A stretch of DNA of 64,000 nucleotides from positions 1 through 64,000 of the forward strand of contig QZJD01000099.1 of NCBI GenBank assembly GCA_003604995.1. The letters run 5' to 3'. This document shows, one piece after another, positions 1-9,207 of this stretch (the first letter of the stretch is position 1; every line of letters starts with the position of its first letter). The DNA is from Desulfobulbus sp. (GTDB taxonomy: Bacteria > Desulfobacterota > Desulfobulbia > Desulfobulbales > Desulfobulbaceae). The translations under genes and the position numbers were made by a program. The notes beneath the pieces were generated by a model. The model had not been told where the DNA came from, did no database searches, and saw nothing but the letters and a program-made list of their open reading frames with translations.

Positions 1-40
1 AAATTTAACCTGTTATCGGCTGGAATGCAACAGGCAAGGA

Positions 41-982
41 TCAGGAGAGGAAGCCCATCCGAATCAGCAGGCGACGGAGACTGTTTTTGACAAAACGCAG
101 CGGGTTGAAACGAATCGAAACAAGATCAGGGGGTACGACAAAACCTGCCGTCTGGAGGTCCGCTGGACTCGCCAGAGGATACTTCAGGCTTTCCGGTTCG
201 GAACCGGCCAGCCCGCGACGTCGACAGGCTGCGAAAAGGGGACTTGCTTCGAGGCCGACGCCGAGCACCTCCAACAGGGCCAGATCCAGGGCTACGGGAT
301 TTTCAGAACAGGCGGCAACCCCCAGGGGAAAAGGTTCACCGCCGGTAGGCCCGGTACGGTGCATGGCGGTGATCCCGTCGAGCAGGGTGATGCCCCCGGG
401 TAAAACGTCGAGCAGCTCGACCAGATGGTCGGCGAACCGCCCCTGCCTGCCGCCATGAACCATGTGCCACAGGGGCTTGCGCATCCCGCCGACGCAGCCG
501 AAATAATTCTTCACCGCCAGGGTGACCCGCATCTGGACATGGGCCTTTACCCGCGGCAGATTAACCAGATGATCACAGTCCAGCGCCTCGCAGGCCACCC
601 CTACCCGAAGGCCGGAAGGGAGGGCAACTTGGCGGGTTTGCCTGAAATCGGTTATTCTGACCCCCATGTCGCGCAGCTGCCGCCCTATACCCAGCTGTTC
701 CAGAATGGACTCGACGGTGCCGAAGGCCGGAGAGTCACCGACCGTCACCCGGCTCCCCTGGTCAAGATGCCATTTCGCGGCCGCGAGAATGAACCGCCCC
801 TCCGTGCAAGCCAGCAGGCCGCGCCGGGCGGTAATCAGATTCGGCTTGAGGAGCACCTGAGTTCCGCGCAGGGAGAACGAAGGGGCACAGGCGACCCACA
901 TCCGGTCAATGACATCCAGCAGCGCTGGTTCACGGTAATCCGCGCATCGGGCCAGGGCCACTGTTGTAGACGAAATTCGCAT
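41..982 (-). CDS. DUF362 domain-containing protein
   Basis: ORF with DUF362-like segments (VLLKPNLI, GDSPAFG, LPRVKAHVQMRVTLAVKNYFGCV). ATG at 982; the ORF track extends to a TTG at 985. Confidence 0.8.
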   Translation of the reverse strand: MRISSTTVALARCADYREPALLDVIDRMWVACAPSFSLRGTQVLLKPNLITARRGLLACTEGRFILAAAKWHLDQGSRVTVGDSPAFGTVESILEQLGIGRQLRDMGVRITDFRQTRQVALPSGLRVGVACEALDCDHLVNLPRVKAHVQMRVTLAVKNYFGCVGGMRKPLWHMVHGGRQGRFADHLVELLDVLPGGITLLDGITAMHRTGPTGGEPFPLGVAACSENPVALDLALLEVLGVGLEASPLFAACRRRGLAGSEPESLKYPLASPADLQTAGFVVPPDLVSIRFNPLRFVKNSLRRLLIRMGFLS

Positions 983-989
983 CAACCTG

Positions 990-1025
990 AAAAAAAACCG
1001 GCTCAGCCAGGAGGGGCTGAGCCGG
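990..1025 (-). terminator. Intrinsic-terminator-like hairpin (11-bp perfect stem plus T8 on the minus strand)
   Basis: CCGGCTCAGCC (998-1008) / GGCTGAGCCGG (1015-1025), with an A8 run at 990-997 on the plus strand, which is T8 on the minus strand. Confidence 0.7.
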
Positions 1026-1342
1026 AATACAAAGGAGAGAAGAGATGAAGTACTTTATGTCTAGCAAGCAACATGCCGGAATCACTCCCCCCGGGTCAGA
1101 ATATCATGAATCGCTGAAATTCCATCAGGTTACCAGGCACATCTTTTTTTCCTAGTCCGGTTGACTCAGGGAAGCCGTAAAATTTTTTAAACCCGCCGTT
1201 GGGCCTCACGGCAAGCCCGGCGCAAAATATGTACTCAACTTCAGCCCGTTACCCTGACGCAATAATGATCCACAGGATTTGTACCAGGGTACAAAAAATG
1301 ATGCCCTTGCCAAAAAAATTTGCCTGCCATCAATCCTCGGTT

Positions 1343-1366
1343 TTTTCGATACCGATTCCGATACCG
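1343..1366 (-). repeat. Dispersed intergenic repeat family 1, copy A (CGGTATCGGAATCGGTATCGAAAA)
   Basis: 24-nt identity, inverted, with 39563-39586; a related core occurs at 50071-50083. Confidence 0.7.
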
Positions 1367-1434
1367 TCCCCGATGGACTGGTCCTGCCCGGCACATCTCC
1401 GCCCAATCCTGATGGCGTCGCAAAACTCAACACA

Positions 1435-1462
1435 CTGAGCATCCGCCGCTGTGGCTACAGTA
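1435..1462 (+). repeat. Dispersed intergenic repeat family 2, copy A (CTGAGCATCCGCCGCTGTG...CAGTA)
   Basis: 19 identical nt plus a near-identical 9-nt tail shared with 21075-21102. Confidence 0.6.
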
Positions 1463-1520
1463 CCGTCCCAGGAATACCAAAGTCAGGCCGCTGTGTTGCG
1501 GGACTGCCGACCATGCCGTG

Positions 1521-3452
1521 TCAACGGGCCCAGTTCAGCAGTCCCCCTGCCGCCAGAATCTCGCGGTGCCTGGGCGACAGATCGATCAGCGCGGGCACCG
1601 GTGTGCCGTTGACCTCCACGGTGACGCTGGTGGAGCCCTCCAGCAGGGCGGCTCGGATGCCGGGGATGACTACCTCCGCGCCCTGCTCCACCCGGTCGTA
1701 ATCGTCAGGGTTGGCAAAGGTCAGGGGCACGATGCCGAAATTGATCAGATTGGCCTTGTGGATGCGGGCGAAGCTTTTGACCAGCTTGACCTGCACCCCG
1801 AGATACCGCGGCGCCAAGGCTGCGTGTTCGCGACTGGAGCCCTGGCCGTAGTTTTCCCCGCCGATGATGAGGCCGTACACTCCTTCAAGCGCGGCATCCC
1901 GCATCTCATGCGCGAAATTCTGGTGGATCTGGTGAAAGACATATTCGCTGATTGCCGGAATGTTGGAACGAAGCGGCAGGATCCTGGCCCCGGCCGGCAT
2001 GATGTGGTCGGTGGTGATATTGTCCGCCACCTTGAGCATGACCCGGCCCCGCCAGGTCTCGGGCATGGGCTCAAAGGTGGGGAACGGGGCGATGTTGGGC
2101 CCGCGGATGATTTCCACCCCCGCGGCCTCAACCTCAGACAGCGGTTTTTCGATGCGTTCGTCGCCGGGCAGGACCCGGTCGGGCAGGGTCACCTCGGGAT
2201 AGGCGCCCAGATCGCGCGGATCGGTGATCACTCCGTGGATGGCGCTGGCCACCGCGACTTCCGGGCTGCACAGGTAAACATAGTCGCCCACCGTGCCGCT
2301 GCGCCCCGGAAAATTGCGCGGGAAGGTCCGCAGAGAAATCCCCCCGGTGGGCGGCGCCTGGCCCATGCCGATGCAGCCGAGGCAGCCTGCCTGATGGACG
2401 CGGGCGCCAGCGTGGATAAGGGTCAGGAGATCGCCGCGGGCGGTGATGTTTTCCAGAACCTGGCGGCTGCCCGGGTTGATCTCAAAGCTCACCTCGCGGC
2501 TGATCTCACGGTCGGCCAACGTCCTGGCCACCACGGTCAGATCGCGGATGGAGGAATTGGTGCAGGAGCCGACCAGGACCTGGACCACCGGCCGACCCGC
2601 CACCTCGCGTACCGGCACCACGTTGTCCGGCGAGGAGGGACAGGCGATGAGCGGTTCCAGGGTTGCAAGATCAAGTTCCATGACCTCGCTGTACCGGGCA
2701 TCCGGATCAGCGGTCAACTCTTGCCACTGCTCCTCGCGGCCTTGGCTGGCCAGAAAACGGCGGGTCTGCTCGTCCGAGGGAAAAACCGAAGTGGTGGCGC
2801 CCAGTTCGGCGCCGAAGTTGGTGATGGTTGCCCGGTCGGTCACGGTGAGTTCCGCCACACCCGGCCCGAAGTATTCCATGATATAGCCGACGCCACCCTT
2901 GACCGAGAGACGGCGCAGCACCTCCAGCAGAACGTCGCGGGCCGAAACCCAGGGCTGAAGCTTGCCGGTCAGGTGGATGCCGTAAATTTTGGGCATGATC
3001 AGGTAGAAGGGCTTGCCGGCCATGGCCATGGCCACGTCGAGACCGCCGGCGCCGATGGCCAGCATGCCCAGGCCGCCGCCGGTGGGGGTGTGGCTGTCCG
3101 AGCCGAGCAGCGTCTTGCCGGGTACCCCGAAGCGCTCCAGGTGCACCTGGTGGGAAATACCGTTGCCGGGCGGAGAAAAATAGAGGCCGAACTTCCGGGC
3201 CACGGACTGGAGGAAGCGGTGGTCATCGGCATTCTTGAAATCCGACTGTACCAGGTTATGATCCACGTAGCAGACCGAAAGCTCGGTCCGCACCCGGGGA
3301 ATGCCGATGGCCTCAAACTCTAAATAGGCCATGGTGCCCGTGGCGTCCTGGGTCAGGGTCTGGTCGATACGCAGGGCAACCTCCTCCCCCTGCCGGAGCT
3401 CGCCCGCCACCAGATGGTCCGCCAGGATTTTTTCCGTTACTGTCCTGCCCAT
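1521..3452 (-). CDS. Aconitate hydratase
   Basis: Aconitase motifs (DSHTPTGGGLGMLAIGAGGLD, VLVGSCTNSS, GGENYGQGSSREHAALAPRYLG). The likely start is the internal ATG at 3452, preceded by GGAG. Confidence 0.93.
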   Translation of the reverse strand: MGRTVTEKILADHLVAGELRQGEEVALRIDQTLTQDATGTMAYLEFEAIGIPRVRTELSVCYVDHNLVQSDFKNADDHRFLQSVARKFGLYFSPPGNGISHQVHLERFGVPGKTLLGSDSHTPTGGGLGMLAIGAGGLDVAMAMAGKPFYLIMPKIYGIHLTGKLQPWVSARDVLLEVLRRLSVKGGVGYIMEYFGPGVAELTVTDRATITNFGAELGATTSVFPSDEQTRRFLASQGREEQWQELTADPDARYSEVMELDLATLEPLIACPSSPDNVVPVREVAGRPVVQVLVGSCTNSSIRDLTVVARTLADREISREVSFEINPGSRQVLENITARGDLLTLIHAGARVHQAGCLGCIGMGQAPPTGGISLRTFPRNFPGRSGTVGDYVYLCSPEVAVASAIHGVITDPRDLGAYPEVTLPDRVLPGDERIEKPLSEVEAAGVEIIRGPNIAPFPTFEPMPETWRGRVMLKVADNITTDHIMPAGARILPLRSNIPAISEYVFHQIHQNFAHEMRDAALEGVYGLIIGGENYGQGSSREHAALAPRYLGVQVKLVKSFARIHKANLINFGIVPLTFANPDDYDRVEQGAEVVIPGIRAALLEGSTSVTVEVNGTPVPALIDLSPRHREILAAGGLLNWAR

Positions 3453-3555
3453 TTCACTTCTCCTTCTTTGCTTCACTGCCTGCCGGGCTGCCGCAAGGCG
3501 TTTCCTCAGCGGTCCGGCGGGCAACCAGATGGTTTTTGATTATTTTTTGAATACC

Positions 3556-4740
3556 TTACCTGTTCAGCGAAATAATCCGGGTGCGCAGCACCCCCTCCTG
3601 GGCCTCGATCTCGGCGCGCACCTTCGGGGGAACCGGCACTGCGCAGTCGATGATGTTGTACCCGATGGTCCCGTTGCTCTTGTTGTCATAGCTCATGATA
3701 TTGATCCGGTGTCGGCCCAGGATGTTGGAGACCGCGCCGATCATCCCCGGCTCGTCGCGGTTGATCATGATCAGGCGGGTGTCCACCTTCACCGTCGGCG
3801 TCACCTCGGCGTTGGGAAAATTCACGCTGTGCATGATGTTGCCGTACTCCAGATAATTCTTCAGTTCCCGCACCGCCATCCGCGCGCAGTTTTCCTCGGA
3901 CTCCGTGGTGGAAGCACCCAGATGCGGCGAGAGCAGAACCCGCTCGTGACCGATGAGTCGCTCTGAGGGAAAATCGGTGATATATCCTCCCAGGCGGCCG
4001 GTATTCAAGGCGGCGAGCAGGGCCTCCTCGTCAACGATCGGCCCGCGGGCGAAATTGAGCAGCACGGCGCCGGCCTTCATTTTCGCCAGGAACTCCTTGC
4101 CGACCAGGCCCTGCGTTCCCTTGTTCAGGGGCACATGCAGGGTAACGAAATCCGCCGCGGAGAGAAGATCAGCGCGGGAACGGGTCATCGCCACCTCGGG
4201 CGACAGGTCATGGATATTTTCCATGAGCGGATACGGGTCAAAACCCATCACCCGCATCTGGTGGTAGATGCCGGCGTTGGCAACCCTGACCCCGATCATC
4301 CCCAGCCCGATAACGCCCAGGGTCTTCCCGGTCATCTCCACGCCCCTGAATCGTTTTTTCTGTTCTTCCACGGTCCGCTCCAGCTCCCTGCCCTTTAATC
4401 CGGCCAGAGACCGGCAGAAAAGAATACCTTCATGCGCGTGCCGCAGCCATATGCCGAGCATGGTGTACACCAGTTCCACCACCGCGTTGGCATTGGCGCC
4501 GGGGGTGTTGAATACGCAGATGCCGCGGCTGGTTGCCTCATCAAGCGGGATGTTGTTGACCCCGGCACCGGCCCTGGCCACCGCCAGCAGCCCGGGAAAT
4601 GCGTCCAGATCGACCCTGGCGCTGCGGACCAGAATTCCTTCGGGGTCGTTTTCGCTCTCGCTGACCTGGAAGCGCTTCCCAAGCAAAGCCAGCCCTTCGG
4701 GAGCGATGGCGTTCATGAGTCTGATACGAAATTTCTTCAT
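3556..4740 (-). CDS. serA: D-3-phosphoglycerate dehydrogenase with C-terminal ACT-like domain
   Basis: NAD-binding GVIGLGMIGVRVAN, LLNFARGPIVDEEAL, HLGASTTESEENC, and a C-terminal ACT-like segment (DEPGMIGAVSNILGRHRINI). Confidence 0.88.
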   Translation of the reverse strand: MKKFRIRLMNAIAPEGLALLGKRFQVSESENDPEGILVRSARVDLDAFPGLLAVARAGAGVNNIPLDEATSRGICVFNTPGANANAVVELVYTMLGIWLRHAHEGILFCRSLAGLKGRELERTVEEQKKRFRGVEMTGKTLGVIGLGMIGVRVANAGIYHQMRVMGFDPYPLMENIHDLSPEVAMTRSRADLLSAADFVTLHVPLNKGTQGLVGKEFLAKMKAGAVLLNFARGPIVDEEALLAALNTGRLGGYITDFPSERLIGHERVLLSPHLGASTTESEENCARMAVRELKNYLEYGNIMHSVNFPNAEVTPTVKVDTRLIMINRDEPGMIGAVSNILGRHRINIMSYDNKSNGTIGYNIIDCAVPVPPKVRAEIEAQEGVLRTRIISLNR

Positions 4741-5000
4741 TATTCCATCCGGTGGATTGCGGATTCCAAAAGGCGGACCGGCTCCAGACCTACAATAAAC
4801 AAGGCTTTACTGTCAAGAAAAAGGAGGCCGCTCCCTGGGGAGAACACTTTTCTTTTTCCAAAAAATGATTAGGATACAAAGTACTCGGCACGTTGGCGGC
4901 CGGCCCGTTTCAGGCCGGCTGAAAATGCGGCTTTCCCCACCGGTGCCCAGCCGCTCCGGCCCCAGCCCGGACAGACTAATCCGTAACCAGAGAATAGACC

Positions 5001-8000
5001 ATGATTTCATGCCTCGCCCCGCGACTGAGCGCCATTTCGTTTATCGTTGTCCTGCTCGCCTGCGGCTTAGCCGACAAACGCGCCGTTGCCCGGGAAACCC
5101 TTCAAGGAGCGCCGGAATATGCGTTAAGCATTTCCTTTGACCTGGCCGGGCAGACCATGGACGGCACCGCCAGGATCAGCCTGCCGGCCGGCACGCCTTT
5201 GAAACTGGCCGGCGGCCCCCTGCCGATATCGAGCGCTCTGCTGGAACGGACCGGCCAGGCCCCTCGAATCGTTCGCCCCACCGGCGACAATGCCATTGTC
5301 CTGCCGGCATCCGACCTGGAACAGGTGCTCTTCGTCACCTGGACCCTGACCGTCCCGGAACACGGGGCGGCGGACAATCTCATCGACCCTGCCGGGATCA
5401 CCCTGGCCGGTCTCTGGCATCCGCTTCCGGACCGGGCGATGATCTTTCGCCTGGATGCCCTTCTACCTGAAAATTTTACCGCGGTCAGCGAGGCGGAAGA
5501 GAGCAAACACCAATCAAACGGCAGGGGGCAAAACCTCTTTTCCGCCTTTTTTCCGCACCCGGTGCGGAACATTCATTTCGTTGCCGGCCCGTACATCGTC
5601 CAGGAACGGACCCTGGCCGACGGCGTCGTCCTTTCCTCCTATTTTTTCCCGGAGGACCGCGCCCTGGCCGACGGCTATCTTGACCAGGCCGCCGGCTACC
5701 TCAAGCGCTACGCGGAACTGATCGGGCCCTATCCATACCGGCGCTACAGCATCGTTGAAAACCGTCTGCCCACCGGCTACGGCATGCCCACCTACACCCT
5801 CCTCGGCCAGGCCGTGGTGCGGCTGCCCTTTATCAAGGACACCTCCCTAGGTCATGAAATCCTTCACTCCTGGTTCGGCAACAGCGTGCATATCGACGAT
5901 ACCGGCGGCAATTGGTGCGAGGGGTTGACCACCTACCTGGCCGACCATCTTTATGCCGCCGACCGAGGCGAAGGCGGTACCCACCGCAAGGAACAGCTCC
6001 AGCGCTATGCGGCCTACGTCCCCAAAGACAACTCCCTCGCCCTTCAGGCCTTCAAAAATGCCAGCGACCGGCAACCCATGGCCCGCCATATTCGTGCAGT
6101 GGGTTATGACAAAGGGGCCATGGTCTTTCACATGCTCCGCCTCCGACTGGGGGATGACAAATTCTTTGCCGGCCTGCAACGGTTTTATGAGACCATGCGT
6201 TTCCGCGAGGCAAGCTGGGATGCCGTCGAAGAAAACTTCGCCGCCGCGTCCGGCGAATCGCTGGTGTCTTTTTTCGACCAGTGGCTGACCCGGACGGACA
6301 ACATCAATTTTCTCATCGACACCGTTGATGTGAGCCAGGTGGAAGGCCGATCGGTCATCACCTTTATCTTGAACCAAAAGAGCGTCGAACCCTACGAGTT
6401 CGACCTGCCCATCGTCGTCTCCACGCGGACCGGCGAATCACGCCACACGATCAGGATCAGCGAACGCGACCAGGAGGTCAAACTCACCCTTGACGAACTG
6501 CCGACGGAGATGGCCCTGGACCCCGACTATGACCTGATGCGAGACCTCCGCCCGGAAGAAGCAGCCCCGACCTGGTCCCGCTTCATGGGCGCCGCCGACA
6601 AAACCGTTGTGTTGCCGACAAAGGATACTGAGCAGGTCTATGCCCCCCTGCTTGCCGTGCTGCGGGAAATGAACAGCAAGCTGATCACCTCGGATGAGCT
6701 AGCCATGGCGGATCTGGCAAAGGGCGGGTTCCTCTTTCTTGGTCCCTCGCCCCACAGCCTCGGCCTTTTCGCAGACCCCGGCCATACCGCTGACGGCTTC
6801 ACCCTCGATGTCCGCAACAATCCGCTGGCCCCGGACCAGGTGATGGTCCTGGTCACCTCCGCCTCACCGGAGGAAACCGCTGCCGTCGCCCACAAACTCA
6901 GCCATTACGGCAAGTACGGCTTTCTCTCCTTCTTAGGGGGCCGGAACAGGGAAAAACGGATTGAACCCACGGCCAGGGGACTGCGACTGCATCTTTTTCA
7001 GGGCCCCGAGGGCGTAAGGGTCCCGGATATCCGATCTTTCGAGGAAATTTTCGCAGAGGTTAAGCAGAGCCGGGTGGTCTATGTGGGGGAGATTCATACC
7101 GACATGAGCGCTCATATCCTGCAACTGCAAGTCCTGCAGGCCCTTTTTCAGGAGAACCCTGACCTGGCCATCGGCCTGGAAATGTTTCCCCGCTCGGCCC
7201 AGCCGGTACTGGACGACTACATCAACGGCACCATTGCCAGCGAGCAGGAATTCCTCAAAAAATCGAACTATTTCACGGTATGGAGCTTTGATTACCGGCT
7301 CTACCGGGAACTCATCGGCTATGCCAAACGCCACCGCATTCCCCTCATCGGCCTCAATATCGACAAGGCCCTGGTGGATCAGGTCTTCAAGGACGGCCAT
7401 CCGGACGGGCTGGACGACCAGCAGATGGCGCAGGTTCCGGTCGAGCGCGCCCTTGACCTTCCCGGCTACCGCGACCGCCTGGCGGTGGCCTTTGCCGGTC
7501 ACGGAAGCCAGGGTTTCACCCCGGATAAAATGGCCGGCTTTGTCCAGGCCCAGGCCCTCTGGGATGAAACCATGGCCGAAACCATCGTCAACTACCTGAA
7601 CGACCATCCGGGCCGACGCATGCTGGTTATCGCCGGCAACGGCCATGTCTACAAGGATACCGGCATTCCGCCGCGGGTGGCCCGGCGACTCGACGTCCGG
7701 CAGAGCGTCCTTTCCAGCGTCAGCTACGGGAACACCGGCAGGGAAACCGGTTACCGGATGGACTATCTCCTGTTCACCCGCGCACTTGAACTCACGCCGG
7801 CACCGAAGCTGGGGGTGGTGCTTGCCGTGGAGGAAGCTGCCGAAGATCCGGCCAGGGCCCGGGTCCGGATCCGGCAAATCAGTCCGCACGGCAAGGCCGG
7901 CGAGTCAGGCCTCAAGGAAAAGGATATCATCCTGACGGTCGAATCTCAGGAAGTGCATGACATCAACGACATCAAGATAGCCCTGCTGGACCGCAAACCA

Positions 8001-8135
8001 GGAGACAAGGTCAGGGTAAAGGCGTTGCGTGAACACGACATGCTGCCCGATGAAAAGCTTGAAGTAAGTGTGGAGCTGACGGCGCCGACAGGCATGGAGG
8101 GCATGGGGCTCATGCCGCCCACCCATCCGAAATAG
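5001..8135 (+). CDS. M1-family (gluzincin) peptidase fused to a ChaN/DUF399-like domain and a C-terminal PDZ domain
   Basis: GHEILHSWFGNS (HEXXH) with WCEGLTTYLAD (third ligand). ChaN-like VVYVGEIHTDMSAHILQLQVLQAL...IGLEMFPRSAQPVLDDYINGTI. PDZ-like GKAGESGLKEKDIILTVESQEVHD. N-terminal signal-like segment. Confidence 0.85.
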   Translation: MISCLAPRLSAISFIVVLLACGLADKRAVARETLQGAPEYALSISFDLAGQTMDGTARISLPAGTPLKLAGGPLPISSALLERTGQAPRIVRPTGDNAIVLPASDLEQVLFVTWTLTVPEHGAADNLIDPAGITLAGLWHPLPDRAMIFRLDALLPENFTAVSEAEESKHQSNGRGQNLFSAFFPHPVRNIHFVAGPYIVQERTLADGVVLSSYFFPEDRALADGYLDQAAGYLKRYAELIGPYPYRRYSIVENRLPTGYGMPTYTLLGQAVVRLPFIKDTSLGHEILHSWFGNSVHIDDTGGNWCEGLTTYLADHLYAADRGEGGTHRKEQLQRYAAYVPKDNSLALQAFKNASDRQPMARHIRAVGYDKGAMVFHMLRLRLGDDKFFAGLQRFYETMRFREASWDAVEENFAAASGESLVSFFDQWLTRTDNINFLIDTVDVSQVEGRSVITFILNQKSVEPYEFDLPIVVSTRTGESRHTIRISERDQEVKLTLDELPTEMALDPDYDLMRDLRPEEAAPTWSRFMGAADKTVVLPTKDTEQVYAPLLAVLREMNSKLITSDELAMADLAKGGFLFLGPSPHSLGLFADPGHTADGFTLDVRNNPLAPDQVMVLVTSASPEETAAVAHKLSHYGKYGFLSFLGGRNREKRIEPTARGLRLHLFQGPEGVRVPDIRSFEEIFAEVKQSRVVYVGEIHTDMSAHILQLQVLQALFQENPDLAIGLEMFPRSAQPVLDDYINGTIASEQEFLKKSNYFTVWSFDYRLYRELIGYAKRHRIPLIGLNIDKALVDQVFKDGHPDGLDDQQMAQVPVERALDLPGYRDRLAVAFAGHGSQGFTPDKMAGFVQAQALWDETMAETIVNYLNDHPGRRMLVIAGNGHVYKDTGIPPRVARRLDVRQSVLSSVSYGNTGRETGYRMDYLLFTRALELTPAPKLGVVLAVEEAAEDPARARVRIRQISPHGKAGESGLKEKDIILTVESQEVHDINDIKIALLDRKPGDKVRVKALREHDMLPDEKLEVSVELTAPTGMEGMGLMPPTHPK

Positions 8136-8151
8136 GATGAGCCGGCTACGA

Positions 8152-9207
8152 TCAGCCCTGTCCGGGCAGCCTGTCGCGGACCGGCCAGACATGAAAATTT
8201 TTGGCCCGCTTGACCCCTACCCCCAGGGCGCCCTTACCCAGATACAGTGCCCAGGCCCAGTCGGGCTCATAACAGCTGGTGGTCGACGACCAGTACACGT
8301 CGCGGACCTCAAGAAAGGGGTGGTCCGCCGGCAGGGCCGGGGAATGGCTTGCGCAGTCGACCAGGGATTCCAGCTCATTGATGTTGGGCAGCCGCCAGTG
8401 CGGCTCGTTTTCGCCCAGTTTTTCATTCAAGGCGGCCACCAGACTGAAGGCCTCTCCCCAGCTCACTTCCGCGCCGCCGTTCAGGGACGCCTGCCGCAAC
8501 CACTCGAGCCCGGTCAGGCGATCAATAACGCCATCTCCCTCGACCACCAACCTCTGCGCAGGCCAGGGGACGCCGAAACCGTCCTGACCGTCCTGAACAG
8601 GGTCAGGCTCCGGTAGCTCCCGTCCCGCCTGATCGTAGGAAAACCGCTGGCCGGTCGCGGCCAGAATTGAACTGGCACCCCGGACCGGCCAGAGGAGATA
8701 ATACTGATCCTTGCGGCCGTAGAACATCCGGGCGCCGTCCAGATGCACATACCAGGCATAGGCGGGATTGATCGCCGCGGTGGTGGAGGTCCAGTACCAG
8801 CCGAGAAACACATCGGTAAAAGGGTGGCCCGCCGGCAGGGCCGGCCGCCTGGTCTGATAGGAAAGCAGGCTGCGCAGCTCGCGCCTGTTCGGCAGCCGCC
8901 AGTCGCTGAACCCGGATTCCGCCCTGGCGTTCATTGCCCGGATAAACTCCAGGGCCTCGCCCCAGGTGAGCGGAAAACCGGCGGGGTTGGCCTCTGCGGT
9001 CCAGATCAGCCCGGTGAGCTGATCAGCGACCAGCGCTCCTGTTCGCTGGAAACGGGGCGCCGGCCAGGGCATACCACGGCGAAAGGCGCCGTCCTGGCCG
9101 CTCCCCGGGCAGGCTATTTCCCGACCCGCCTCATCATAGCAGCCTTCCTGCCCGGTCCAAGGCAGAGGGCAGACCGGAGCAATAGTTTTATCCGACCCTG
9201 GGCTCAT
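8152..9207 (-). CDS. DUF1566 / Lcl C-terminal domain protein with two tandem domains
   Basis: Two repeats of LTGL(I/E)W...WGEA...N...(F/H)WRLPN(R/I)REL, each ending in a YW(T)SST / WPVR pattern. Confidence 0.75.
   Translation of the reverse strand: MSPGSDKTIAPVCPLPWTGQEGCYDEAGREIACPGSGQDGAFRRGMPWPAPRFQRTGALVADQLTGLIWTAEANPAGFPLTWGEALEFIRAMNARAESGFSDWRLPNRRELRSLLSYQTRRPALPAGHPFTDVFLGWYWTSTTAAINPAYAWYVHLDGARMFYGRKDQYYLLWPVRGASSILAATGQRFSYDQAGRELPEPDPVQDGQDGFGVPWPAQRLVVEGDGVIDRLTGLEWLRQASLNGGAEVSWGEAFSLVAALNEKLGENEPHWRLPNINELESLVDCASHSPALPADHPFLEVRDVYWSSTTSCYEPDWAWALYLGKGALGVGVKRAKNFHVWPVRDRLPGQG

Noticed and set aside
1518-3323. 601-aa plus-strand ORF antisense to aconitase
   Set aside because: Composition (G/H/D/R-rich, no domain) is typical of antisense reading in GC-rich coding DNA; aconitase motifs are decisive on the other strand.
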